The notes under the pieces were generated by a model. It ran no database searches. It was not told where the DNA came from and saw nothing but the letters and a program-made list of their open reading frames with translations. Shown piece by piece: positions 1 through 7,722 of a DNA stretch of 64,000 bases. How positions within the stretch are numbered: position 1 is the stretch's first letter; every line of letters starts with the position of its first letter. The stretch covers positions 124,001 to 188,000 of the forward strand of contig NZ_JAFBES010000004.1 in assembly GCF_016908875.1 (NCBI RefSeq), in the 5' to 3' direction. The stretch comes from Bacillus ectoiniformans (GTDB lineage: Bacteria > Bacillota > Bacilli > Bacillales > Domibacillaceae). Made by a program: the position numbers and the translations under genes.

Positions 1-399
1 TACCACTTTTCCAATATGGCGAATCACCTCTTCTATTTGCCACGCTGATTCCGGATTCTTGCCAAGATAAAAGTTTGGGAGCCAGTTTCCGTTTTGTTCA
101 GAATGGATGAGCATGGCGTCTTGTTCTTGAATCATCAGAGGCTTTCTGAAAAAAGACCAGGAAGCGAGCGCACCAACGAAAAGAAACGCATACCTTTTCA
201 TTAGAATCGAAGCGGCCACTTTCCCATCCGGGCTGCACATTCGTTCAGCTGCTTGTTCTAAAAAAACAGCTAGCTTCTCTTCATCTGTAAAGTCCTTCAA
301 GGGCATACCATAAACATCTTCAGCCTTATCAAAAGTATATCGGCACGCGCCTTCTAACAGCTGCTTTTCCTCCTCCGTCCATGCAAGTGCAAGATCCAT
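1..399 (-). CDS. FhuF-like siderophore-iron reductase family protein (partial)
   Basis: The gene runs off the window, so only the first 133 or so residues are visible. It begins MDLALAWTEEEK and is the last visible gene of the iron-uptake operon, 28 bp after the ATPase gene. I chose the ATG at 399 because an AAAGGATGG ribosome binding site sits just upstream; an in-frame ATG at 408 would overlap that site. The sequence is mixed alpha-helical with no signal peptide, and resembles the FhuF / IucA-IucC C-terminal family that reduces and releases iron from imported siderophores. The cysteines that would confirm a 2Fe-2S FhuF protein lie beyond the window. The assignment rests mainly on context and general resemblance. 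Confidence 0.5.
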   Translation of the reverse strand, partial: MDLALAWTEEEKQLLEGACRYTFDKAEDVYGMPLKDFTDEEKLAVFLEQAAERMCSPDGKVAASILMKRYAFLFVGALASWSFFRKPLMIQEQDAMLIHSEQNGNWLPNFYLGKNPESAWQIEEVIRHIGKVV

Positions 400-427
400 C
401 TCAACCATCCTTTCTGTGACTGCCCTT

Positions 428-1252
428 TTATTTCTCTAAAAGAACAGGATTCTCTAAAATACAGCGGCCTTTTCCAAAGGGAATACATAAAGGAGTTCCA
501 AATAAAGGATCAGCTGTTACCTGACAATCCATTTGAAATACGTCCTTTACTAAACCGCAGCTGATAATTCGCTCCGGTGCTCCTTGTGCATACACTTTTT
601 TATCTTTAATCGCCACGATATGGTGTGCATAGCGGCAAGCCAAGTTCAAATCGTGAAGCACCATGACGATCGTACGTCCTTCGTTTTCATTCAAATCAAA
701 CAGCAAATCAAGAATTTCAATCTGATGCGTCATATCAAGATAAGTAGTTGGTTCATCAAGCAAAATGGTATCCGTATCCTGTGCCAAAGTCATGGCAATC
801 CAGGCTCGCTGCCGCTGTCCTCCTGATAATTCATCCACAAACCGGTCTTCCAAATCTTTTAGCCCTGTAGCTGCTAACGCCTTTTGCACAGCCTCTTCGT
901 CTTTCGCCGACCATTGTTTCAGCCATGTCTGGTGCGGATAACGCCCCTGCTTTACTAGCTGCAATACAGTCAATCCTTCCGGCGCTGTTGGAGATTGAGG
1001 CAAAATCGCCATTTGTTTCGCCACTTCTTTCGTTGGCATGCTGTGGATCGACTGGCCATCTAACAGCACCCCTCCACCCACAGGCTTTAACAGCCGCGCC
1101 GCTGACCGGAGCAGTGTTGATTTTCCACAGCCGTTCCCACCGATCAAGACGGTGATATTCCCTTTTGGAATCGCTAAATCAAGTTCATCTATAATGACAG
1201 TCTGTCCATAAGATAAGGTCAGCTTTTCTGTCGTAATCCGGTTGCTTTCCAT
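428..1252 (-). CDS. Iron-siderophore ABC transporter, ATP-binding protein (FecE/FhuC type)
   Basis: This is the cytoplasmic ATPase that powers siderophore import through the two adjacent permeases. The 274-residue protein has a Walker A motif GGNGCGKST near residue 38, the ABC signature LSGGQRQR near 142, Walker [12 protein letters not shown] near 161 and the switch histidine in [13 protein letters not shown] near 198. This arrangement is typical of FecE/FhuC/YusV-type ATPases. The start at 1252 follows AAGGAG and lies 12 bp after the stop of the upstream permease gene, so the genes are one operon. Expression is expected to follow the Fur-controlled promoter at 3355-3383. The siderophore cannot be deduced from the ATPase. 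Confidence 0.93.
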   Translation of the reverse strand: MESNRITTEKLTLSYGQTVIIDELDLAIPKGNITVLIGGNGCGKSTLLRSAARLLKPVGGGVLLDGQSIHSMPTKEVAKQMAILPQSPTAPEGLTVLQLVKQGRYPHQTWLKQWSAKDEEAVQKALAATGLKDLEDRFVDELSGGQRQRAWIAMTLAQDTDTILLDEPTTYLDMTHQIEILDLLFDLNENEGRTIVMVLHDLNLACRYAHHIVAIKDKKVYAQGAPERIISCGLVKDVFQMDCQVTADPLFGTPLCIPFGKGRCILENPVLLEK

Positions 1253-1264
1253 GCTCTACACTCC

Positions 1265-2320
1265 TTAAGATTGCTTTGTGCGGAATAATAAATAGATAAA
1301 GTACGGGGCGCCAATACCTGCTGTAAACACACCTGCCGGAACTTCTAAAGGCAAAAACAGCGTTCGGCCAATTAAATCAGCAACCATCACTAGCATTCCG
1401 CCAATCAGCGCGGATGCCGGCAGCAATGCGCCAAATGAAGAACCCACGATTCTTCTAGCCATATGCGGAGCCATTAAACCGACAAAGCCGATCCCTCCAG
1501 CAAATGCGACCGCTCCACCTACAAGTCCTGTAGCAAGGAGAATGAGCAGAAACCGCTGCCATTCTACTTTAGCACCTGCATTAATCGCTAATTCATCCCC
1601 CAATTCCTGAATGTTGACATGTCGGGACAGGAGCCAGGCTATGATTAACAAAGTTATCGCCCAAGGAGCTAGAATCGTCACTTCCCTCCAGTTCACGCCA
1701 TTAACCGTTCCCGTAATCCAAATATTAGCTTTTGCTGCATGATGAATCGGACCGACAATCATTAGAAGAGTGGTAATCGCTTGCATTACAGCAGCAATTC
1801 CAATCCCAATCAGCACAAGACGCACAGGTGATATCCCGTCTTTCCATGCAAATAGATAGACAGCCAGTGCCGCAAGTGAGGCGCCTAGAAATGCCGCGAG
1901 CGGCTGCCAATGAATGCTGACGGTCAAAATATTGCTTTCATTACTGAAAATCGCCAGAAATCCCACTACGGCCGCGCTTGCTCCTGCCGTCAGCCCGATA
2001 ATATCCGGTGAAGCCAGCGGATTTCTAACCATCCCCTGCAAAATCGATCCTGCAGCTGCGAGCGACATACCTGCTAAGAGTGCCATAAGCATTCTCGGCA
2101 TTCGAAACGAATAGACGACCAGCTGATCAAAGTCCGTTCCGCCTCCAACAAACGTTTGAAGAACTGTGAGTAAATTTAGTTTGATATCTCCTAAAGCGGC
2201 ACTCATTACGAATACAATGATTAATCCAAAAAATAGAAGAGTAATTTTTTTAGCGGCTTGCTTATCCATTAAAAAAGAAAATTGATCACCAAAAAGTCTG
2301 CGAGTTTCATATCGTTTCAT
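1265..2320 (-). CDS. Iron-siderophore ABC transporter permease (FecCD/BtuC family)
   Basis: A 351-residue polytopic membrane protein of the FecCD family, with about nine to ten hydrophobic segments. It forms one half of the membrane channel through which an iron-siderophore complex enters. Family landmarks are RMPRMLMALLAGMSLAAAG near residue 94, NPLASPDIIGLTAGA near 118 and GFVGLMAPHMARRIVG near 274, the last forming the coupling loop that contacts the ATPase. Its ATG overlaps the stop of the preceding permease (ATGA, 2317-2320), implying translational coupling and a heteromeric permease pair. The N-terminus is cytoplasmic and about 30 residues long. Confidence 0.93.
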   Translation of the reverse strand: MKRYETRRLFGDQFSFLMDKQAAKKITLLFFGLIIVFVMSAALGDIKLNLLTVLQTFVGGGTDFDQLVVYSFRMPRMLMALLAGMSLAAAGSILQGMVRNPLASPDIIGLTAGASAAVVGFLAIFSNESNILTVSIHWQPLAAFLGASLAALAVYLFAWKDGISPVRLVLIGIGIAAVMQAITTLLMIVGPIHHAAKANIWITGTVNGVNWREVTILAPWAITLLIIAWLLSRHVNIQELGDELAINAGAKVEWQRFLLILLATGLVGGAVAFAGGIGFVGLMAPHMARRIVGSSFGALLPASALIGGMLVMVADLIGRTLFLPLEVPAGVFTAGIGAPYFIYLLFRTKQS

Positions 2321-3312
2321 CGGGCACCGATCCCCTTCCTTGCTATATAAATAAAGAACGGAGCTCCGATGGCAGCCGTCATGACACCTACTGGCACTTC
2401 TTGAGGCATAATCACATATCTGGCGCCAATATCAGCGGCCAATAACAACATGGCGCCAAGCAAACCTGAAAACGGCAGCACCCAGCGGTGATCTACCCCA
2501 ATCAATTTTCTGGCAATATGGGGAATGATAATGCCGACAAATCCGACTGGTCCAGCAATCGCCACTGCGCCCCCTGCAAGAAGCACGACAGCAATAGCAG
2601 ACACTAATTTGATGAGGCCAATTTTCAACCCTAACCCTCTCGCGACATCTTCCCCCATAGCCAGTACATTTAGCTTTCCAGCGAGCAGCAGCGCCAATAT
2701 CCATCCCGCAGCTAAATAAGGAAACACGGCTGTCAGCATTTCGAGCTTTCTGCCTTGCACAGACCCTGCCAGCCAAAACAACACTTGTTCAAGAGCTGCT
2801 TCATTGAGAACAAGAAGACCTTGTGTAAAAGATGAGAACATGGCAGCGATAGCAGCTCCTGCAAGTGTCAGTTTCATTGGCGTTAAACCTTCGCGGCCGG
2901 CCGAACCGATCGCAAATACAAGAAACGCCGCAAATCCCGCTCCTATAAAGGCAAGCCAGGCAAATGACTGAATGCCGTTAATATGAAAGACAGTCAATCC
3001 GACGACAACAAAAAATCCTGCTCCGGCATTGATTCCGAGAATACCTGGTGAAGCTAAAGGATTTTTGGTCAGCGTCTGCATGATCACCCCAGACATAGCC
3101 AGACTGGCACCTACTGCGGCTGCTATTAGAGCGCGCGGCATACGCAGCTGCTGGATGATTAAGTGTTCACTAGACTCATTGAATGAAATAAACGATTCGT
3201 ACACTATTCGCCAAGAAGTATGGGTATAGCCATATACAATGCTCAAAAGCATCAGCAGGACCATTCCCAGCATGCCTCCTACTAATAAACCAAACTTTGC
3301 ACCAATTTTCAT
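2317..3312 (-). CDS. Iron-siderophore ABC transporter permease (FecCD/BtuC family), first gene of operon
   Basis: The second FecCD-family permease (331 residues) and the first gene of the minus-strand operon. It shows QLRMPRALIAAAVGASLAMSG, NPLASPGILGINAGAG and the coupling-loop motif GFVGIIIPHIARKLIG. An open frame extends to 3405, but it would read through the promoter and Fur box. The ATG at 3312 follows AAGGAAGG at good spacing and begins MKIGAKFGLL with a normal short cytoplasmic tail, so I use that start. The partner receptor is encoded divergently at 3634. Confidence 0.92.
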   Translation of the reverse strand: MKIGAKFGLLVGGMLGMVLLMLLSIVYGYTHTSWRIVYESFISFNESSEHLIIQQLRMPRALIAAAVGASLAMSGVIMQTLTKNPLASPGILGINAGAGFFVVVGLTVFHINGIQSFAWLAFIGAGFAAFLVFAIGSAGREGLTPMKLTLAGAAIAAMFSSFTQGLLVLNEAALEQVLFWLAGSVQGRKLEMLTAVFPYLAAGWILALLLAGKLNVLAMGEDVARGLGLKIGLIKLVSAIAVVLLAGGAVAIAGPVGFVGIIIPHIARKLIGVDHRWVLPFSGLLGAMLLLAADIGARYVIMPQEVPVGVMTAAIGAPFFIYIARKGIGAR

Positions 3313-3354
3313 ATGAACCTTCCTTATGGTGTTCGTACACCTGTCAATATTTAT

Positions 3355-3383
3355 ATTGTAGGAAAGAAATATATTTTCGTCAA
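3355..3383 (-). promoter_or_regulatory. SigA-type promoter of the iron-uptake operon
   Basis: Read on the minus strand, TTGACG (3383-3378) and TACAAT (3360-3355) are separated by exactly 17 bp. The promoter lies 43 bp upstream of the permease start codon. A Fur-box-like sequence ends 7 bp upstream of the -35 element. Confidence 0.7.
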
Positions 3384-3389
3384 TGACTT

Positions 3390-3404
3390 TGAAAATCATT
3401 ATCA
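3390..3404. promoter_or_regulatory. Fur box (one mismatch)
   Basis: TGAAAATCATTATCA matches the 7-1-7 Bacillus Fur consensus TGATAATNATTATCA except at position 4. It lies between the divergent promoters, abutting the -35 elements of both, so one bound Fur could repress both directions. Confidence 0.8.
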
Positions 3405-3411
3405 TTTATAG

Positions 3412-3440
3412 TTGACATTGATTCTCACTTGAAGTATGAT
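3412..3440 (+). promoter_or_regulatory. SigA-type promoter of the siderophore receptor gene
   Basis: TTGACA (3412-3417) and TATGAT (3435-3440) are separated by 17 bp, a near-consensus strong promoter pointing to the lipoprotein gene at 3634. It is bracketed by a Fur box on each side. Confidence 0.8.
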
Positions 3441-3458
3441 CATTCTTATAGCCGGTAA

Positions 3459-3473
3459 TGATAATCATTATCA
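3459..3473. promoter_or_regulatory. Fur box (perfect 7-1-7)
   Basis: TGATAATCATTATCA is a perfect 15-bp Bacillus Fur box. It lies just downstream of the predicted transcription start of the receptor gene, where binding would block initiation or clearance. Confidence 0.9.
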
Positions 3474-3633
3474 TCTCTCGGCCCCCTCATCATAATAATA
3501 TGCATTTTTCGAGGGTGACACATGATGCAGACAGACCCCTGCGTGTCACCTTCCACTTTTTTCGGTTAAGATGCCGGCTGATCCAGCTGCGCTTAATAAT
3601 ATTGCACAACCAAATATAGGAGGAATCATACAT

Positions 3634-4602
3634 ATGAAGTGGACAAAATCACTAGCAGTCTTCCTTTCTCTTATTCTGCTCCTTGCACTAGGCGCTTGCG
3701 GAACAAAAGAGGAAAAGACAGAAGAAAAGGAAAAAGATAATAAAGAAAAAGCAGCTGAATCGTATACGGTTGAGCACGCGATGGGCAAAACCGAAATTAA
3801 AGGCACACCTGAACGTGTCGTGATTTTAACAAATGAAGGAACAGAAGCTCTTCTTGCACTTGATGTTAAACCTGTTGGAGCCGTTCAATCATGGGTTGGC
3901 GACCCTTGGTATGATCACATTAAAGAAGACATGAAAGATGTAGAAGTAGTTGGTATGGAAGATCCGGTCAACGTAGAAGCGATTGCTAAATTAAAACCAG
4001 ATTTAATTATTGGTAACAAAATGCGTCAAGAAAAAATCTATGATCAGTTAAATGCGATTGCTCCAACTGTATTTGCTGAAACATTGCGCGGCAACTGGAA
4101 AGAAAACTTCGAGCTGTATGCGAAAGCTGTAAATAAAGAAGAAAAAGGCCAAGAAGTTATCGCTGAGTACGATAAGCGCATTGAAGACATGAAAGCTGAT
4201 CTTGGCGATAAGCTGAATCAAGAAATCTCAATGGTTCGTTTTATGAACGGAGATGTGCGCATCTATCATAAAGATTCATTCTCAGGTGTTATCCTTGATC
4301 AATTAGGCTTTGCCCGTCCGGCAGAGCAAGACAAACCTGACTTTGCTGAAAAAGGCGTAACGAAAGAACGAATTCCTGCGATGGATGGAGATGTATTATT
4401 CTACTTCACTTATGACGAAGGTGACGGAGAAGGTACGAAGGTTGAAGAAGACTGGATTAACGATCCATTGTTCAAAAAACTAGAAGCATCTAAAGCTGGA
4501 AACGTTCATAAAGTAGACGACTCGATCTGGAACACTTCTGGCGGCGTTCTTGCTGCAAACAAAATGCTTGATGATATCGAAAAATTCATGGCAGATAAAT
4601 GA
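3634..4602 (+). CDS. Iron-siderophore ABC transporter substrate-binding lipoprotein (YfiY/FecB-like)
   Basis: A 322-residue membrane-anchored receptor that captures the iron-siderophore complex outside the cell and delivers it to the divergent transporter. The first 22 residues form a lipoprotein signal ending in the lipobox LGAC, followed by a Lys/Glu-rich linker of about 25 residues. The body is a helical-backbone, TroA/FecB-type periplasmic-binding fold, with landmarks GTPERVVILTNEGTEALLALDVKPVG and LKPDLIIGNKMRQEK. The start at 3634 follows AGGAGG; an upstream in-frame ATG at 3571 lacks a binding site and would bury the signal peptide. The closest recollection is B. subtilis YfiY (hydroxamate siderophores), but the ligand is inferred only. 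Confidence 0.92.
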   Translation: MKWTKSLAVFLSLILLLALGACGTKEEKTEEKEKDNKEKAAESYTVEHAMGKTEIKGTPERVVILTNEGTEALLALDVKPVGAVQSWVGDPWYDHIKEDMKDVEVVGMEDPVNVEAIAKLKPDLIIGNKMRQEKIYDQLNAIAPTVFAETLRGNWKENFELYAKAVNKEEKGQEVIAEYDKRIEDMKADLGDKLNQEISMVRFMNGDVRIYHKDSFSGVILDQLGFARPAEQDKPDFAEKGVTKERIPAMDGDVLFYFTYDEGDGEGTKVEEDWINDPLFKKLEASKAGNVHKVDDSIWNTSGGVLAANKMLDDIEKFMADK

Positions 4603-4673
4603 TTGCTCCTTCCATTCATGAACACCCCCCTCGTTCTTGAAGCTGAGCCGATTATTTATAAATAACAGACTAC

Positions 4674-4707
4674 AGACCCTTCAGCTTATGGCTGAGGGGT
4701 CTTTGTT
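4674..4707 (+). terminator. Rho-independent terminator
   Basis: A 12-bp stem (AGACCCTTCAGC with GCTGAGGGGTCT, one G-T pair) and a 5-nt loop are followed by TTTG, about 70 bp after the lipoprotein gene. Confidence 0.75.
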
Positions 4708-4753
4708 GATCTAATTGTTTTATCCAAGCTGTTATCATATAATTATCCCAAAA

Positions 4754-4761
4754 TGTCGACA
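4754..4761. promoter_or_regulatory. Candidate GntR operator half of an autoregulatory site
   Basis: The palindrome TGTCGACA lies 25 bp upstream of the GntR start codon and just ahead of its ribosome binding site. The same core sits in a longer palindrome at 6208-6219, in the promoter region of the next operon. Sharing between a GntR gene and its neighbour suggests autoregulation, though an 8-bp palindrome alone is weak evidence. Confidence 0.4.
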
Positions 4762-4785
4762 AACGACCATGGAGGTGCAACGACT

Positions 4786-5442
4786 GTGACGAACGTATTT
4801 CACCACTCCCTTCCCCAGCAAATTGCCGATAAAATCACAAAGCAAATCATGACAGGCGACCTGATGCCAGGCGAAAAAATCATTGAATCGAATTACGCTT
4901 CCGAGTACGGCACAAGCCGGGCGCCCATTCGTGAAGCCCTGTATCTCTTAGCAACAGAAGGACTAGTTGAGCGGATCCCTCGAAAAGGGACCATCGTAAA
5001 AGGCTTTAGCCAAAGTGAAATTAATGACCTGTTAGACATTCGCATGACCCTAGAGAAAATGGCGATGAAACGAATCCAATCAGCAAGTGATCATCAATCC
5101 TGCCTAATAAAAATGGAAGATCTTGTCGAACAAATGGGCGCCACTTTACATGATGAGAAACAGTATGCCCTCCTCAACCAGGAATTTCATATGACCATTA
5201 TTCGGATGAGCCAAAGCAATGTCATTCATGAACTGTATCAGAAATTAAGCAAACAGCTACTCTCCCTCCAGCTCCTTTCATTTCTCGAAGGAGAACATAT
5301 CCAGAAATCCTATGAAGAGCACCAAACCATCATCCACTTATTGAAAAATAAACAATTTGATGAAGCAAGCTCGCTCTTAGAAGACCATAACCAAGCAGTG
5401 ATCACACGACTGAACCTGCAATTTAAATCCCCCACCAAGTGA
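4786..5442 (+). CDS. GntR-family transcriptional regulator with FCD domain
   Basis: A 218-residue cytoplasmic regulator. The N-terminal winged helix (about residues 8-70) includes the GntR signature SRAPIREALYLLATEG and ERIPRKGTIV. The C-terminal all-helical FCD effector domain has the histidines EFH, EEHQ and EDHN expected to bind a metal and a carboxylate ligand. I place the start at the GTG at 4786 because GGAGGTG lies 8 bp upstream; an ATG at 4753 has no binding site and overlaps the putative operator. It probably controls the CoA-transferase/ald operon starting at 6537, inferred from the shared TGTCGACA palindrome. The effector is unknown; short organic acids are usual for FCD proteins. 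Confidence 0.88.
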   Translation: MTNVFHHSLPQQIADKITKQIMTGDLMPGEKIIESNYASEYGTSRAPIREALYLLATEGLVERIPRKGTIVKGFSQSEINDLLDIRMTLEKMAMKRIQSASDHQSCLIKMEDLVEQMGATLHDEKQYALLNQEFHMTIIRMSQSNVIHELYQKLSKQLLSLQLLSFLEGEHIQKSYEEHQTIIHLLKNKQFDEASSLLEDHNQAVITRLNLQFKSPTK

Positions 5443-5457
5443 GGGGATTTTTTATTT
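5426..5457 (+). terminator. Rho-independent terminator overlapping the GntR stop codon
   Basis: An 8-bp stem, AAATCCCC with GGGGATTT, is followed by a run of T. The TGA stop codon of the regulator (5440-5442) lies in the loop. Confidence 0.75.
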
Positions 5458-5458
5458 A

Positions 5459-6017
5459 GAAAGAATAACAGTGAGTTTGGAAAGATTCCGACTAAAAGCA
5501 GAAAGATTATCTCGGCTTTTGGAAAGATTCCAGCCAAATTAAAAGAGTCGCTATCATTTCAGAAAGAATATTGGCCGTTTTGGAAAGATTATTAGCTGAT
5601 TTGGAAAGATTCCAACTCAAATCAGAAAGATTATCTCGGCTTTTGGAAAGATTCCAGCCAAATTGAAAGAATCTCTATCATTTCAGAAAGAATATCTGCC
5701 GAATTGGAAAGATTATTACCTAATTTAGAAAGAATCCAACTCGAACCAGAAAGATTATCTCGGCTTTTGGAAAGATTCCAGCCAAATTAAAAGAGTCTCT
5801 ATCATTCCAGAAAGAATATTGGCCGTTTTGGAAAGATTATTAGCTGATTTGGAAAGATTCCAACTCAAATCAGAAAGATTATCTCGGCTTTTGGAAAGAT
5901 TCCAGCCAAATTGAAAGAATCTCTATCATTTCAGAAAGAATATCTGCCGAATTGGAAAGATTATTAGCTAATTTGGAAAGAATTCTGCTAGAACCAGAAA
6001 GAATCTCTCTGATTTCA
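5459..6017. repeat. 21-bp phased GAAAGAWT array no. 1 (124-bp higher-order unit)
   Basis: About 27 copies of the octamer GAAAGAAT or GAAAGATT recur at 21-bp spacing on the + strand (for example 5459, 5480, 5501), each followed by 13 variable AT-rich bases. A higher-order unit of 124 bp is visible: the block GAAAGATTATCTCGGC recurs at 5501, 5625, 5749 and 5873. Each 124-bp unit is five 21-mers plus one 19-mer. The array starts immediately after the GntR terminator. No convincing gene, ribosome binding site or long dyad is present. Confidence 0.92.
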
Positions 6018-6165
6018 ACTGGCGCACCTCTCATGAGTAAAGCTGCTTTCACATGAAAAGCAGTTTATTATTTACCAAAAATGCATTTATTTTTATTTTT
6101 AAATAAAATGATTGCGTGATTAGATATATTAATTTTATAATATTTATAATATTTTAAAAAATATA

Positions 6166-6194
6166 TTGCATTGCACTAGAAAATATATTACGAT
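6166..6194 (+). promoter_or_regulatory. Candidate promoter of the CoA-transferase/ald operon
   Basis: TTGCAT (6166-6171) and TACGAT (6189-6194), separated by 17 bp, lie in a very AT-rich stretch. The TGTCGACA palindrome follows where the transcript would begin. Several other AT-rich hexamers nearby could serve instead. Confidence 0.4.
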
Positions 6195-6207
6195 GGTCAC
6201 AAGGTCG

Positions 6208-6219
6208 ATTGTCGACAAT
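6208..6219. promoter_or_regulatory. Candidate GntR operator
   Basis: ATTGTCGACAAT is a perfect 12-bp palindrome just downstream of the candidate -10 element. It contains the TGTCGACA core also present at 4754-4761 before the GntR gene. Size and symmetry fit operators of FCD-type GntR regulators. Confidence 0.55.
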
Positions 6220-6536
6220 TTATTGGTGCATCTCTATCCCTTGGAGTTATGTACATCCCCTACTGTTCGTTTGATTAACTAATCAGGCATTTAGGCAGTT
6301 AAATCTCTTCTATATGAAGCATGGACTAACTGCCTGTCCGTGTCTGATTACCTGACCGCTGTAAATTACTGAATATTCACATATTTAATCATTAAACGGA
6401 TCATCGCCTACCATTTCCCCACAATTTCCTTTCCGTGGGATACAGGAATGCCTTACGTACAGAACCTGTAGATTTTCCTGAAGGAACCCAATCATTCGTT
6501 GAAAAAAGAAAGCCTAATTTAAAAGGAGATGATGAC
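6220..6536 (+). promoter_or_regulatory. Long, possibly structured 5' leader of the CoA-transferase operon
   Basis: No gene is apparent in these 317 bases. Nested complementary arms lie at 6280-6286/6344-6350 (TAATCAG with CTGATTA) and 6293-6301/6327-6335 (AGGCAGTTA with TAACTGCCT, perfect 9 bp). They would fold the RNA into a two-tier hairpin. No T-run follows, so it is not an ordinary terminator. Confidence 0.4.
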
Positions 6537-7694
6537 ATGTCAGCATTAGAAGGCATTAAAATTGTTGATTTAACACGGATCTTAAGCGGGCCATACTGCA
6601 CAATGACATTAGCTGATTTAGGCGCAGAAGTGATTAAGATTGAAAGTCCTCAAGGTGATGATACTAGACAATGGGGTCCTCCTTTCGTAGAAAATGAGAG
6701 CGCCTACTTTTTAAGTGTAAACAGAAATAAAAAAAGTCTCGTTCTTAACTTGAAAAAAGATACGGATCGGGAAATCTTTTTAAAACTGGTTGAAAAGGCA
6801 GATGTGGTTGTCGAGAATTTCCGTCCCGGTACCATCGATCGCTTAAATATCGGGTATGACGTGTTAAAGAAGCATAATCCGAAAATCATTCTAGCCTCTA
6901 TTTCTGGTTTCGGACAAACGGGCGCCTACGCTCAAAAGCCGGGATATGATGTGCTGGCACAAGGAATGGGCGGATTAATGTCCGTGACGGGAGAAGCTGG
7001 AAGACCGCCGACAAAAGCTGGGTTTTCACTAGCTGATGTAGGAACGGGTATGTGGGCTGGATTTGGCATTCTCGCAGCTTTATTAGAACGGGAAAAATCA
7101 GGAGAAGGTCAATGGATTGATGTGTCTCTCCTAGATACCATCGTTTCTTGGCAAACGTATCTGGCAGGCAACTACTTCGCTTCCGGCAAAAATCCGGAAC
7201 CGCTCGGCAGTGAACATCCGAATATTGTTCCTTATCAAGCGTTTGAGTCTGCGGACGGACACTTTATTCTTGCGGTCGGTAATGACGGTCTTTGGGAAAA
7301 ATTCGTCAGTGTCATGAACATGGATGAGCTAAATGATCCGAAATTCCAGACGAATCCGCTGCGAGTCAGCAACCGCAATGAATTAATCAGCTTGCTGCAG
7401 GAAACATTCCGTACTCAGCCATCGGCGAAATGGCTAGAAATGTTTGAAAGTGTCAAAATCCCATGCGGACCTGTGAATAAGTTCTCTGATATTCTTGAGG
7501 ACCCTCACATGAAAGACCGGGAAATGGTTGTTGAAAATGACCACCCTGTGTTAGGAAAAGTGAAAATGCTTGGCACACCTGTGAAATTCTCCAGAACTCC
7601 AGGCAGAATTACTAGCTCACCGCCAAGTCTTGGAGAACATACGGAAGCTATTTTGCAAGAACTTGGCTATTCCTTGGATGAAGCCGTTAAATAA
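6537..7694 (+). CDS. CaiB/BaiF (family III) CoA-transferase
   Basis: A 385-residue cytoplasmic enzyme that moves coenzyme A between carboxylic acids. Family III landmarks are present: LEGIKIVDLTRILSGPYCTMTLADLGAEVIKIE at the N-terminus, VVENFRPGTIDRLNIGYDVL, and SGFGQTGAYAQKPGYDVLAQGMGG near 125-150. The catalytic Asp is expected in the segment GFSLADVGTGMWA. The start at 6537 follows AAAAGGAG; the frame is open for 34 codons upstream but lacks a binding site. Alanine dehydrogenase follows after 28 bp, so they are likely co-transcribed. The substrate is not evident. A role in converting a carboxylate from alanine or pyrimidine catabolism is a guess from context. Confidence 0.88.
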   Translation: MSALEGIKIVDLTRILSGPYCTMTLADLGAEVIKIESPQGDDTRQWGPPFVENESAYFLSVNRNKKSLVLNLKKDTDREIFLKLVEKADVVVENFRPGTIDRLNIGYDVLKKHNPKIILASISGFGQTGAYAQKPGYDVLAQGMGGLMSVTGEAGRPPTKAGFSLADVGTGMWAGFGILAALLEREKSGEGQWIDVSLLDTIVSWQTYLAGNYFASGKNPEPLGSEHPNIVPYQAFESADGHFILAVGNDGLWEKFVSVMNMDELNDPKFQTNPLRVSNRNELISLLQETFRTQPSAKWLEMFESVKIPCGPVNKFSDILEDPHMKDREMVVENDHPVLGKVKMLGTPVKFSRTPGRITSSPPSLGEHTEAILQELGYSLDEAVK

Positions 7695-7722
7695 AAATAT
7701 AGATGTGATGGAGGAAAAATAA

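Noticed and set aside
5459-6017. CRISPR array
   Set aside because: The repeated part is only 8 bp, the 21-bp pitch is far shorter than any CRISPR repeat-spacer unit, the 'spacers' recur every 124 bp, and no cas genes are near.
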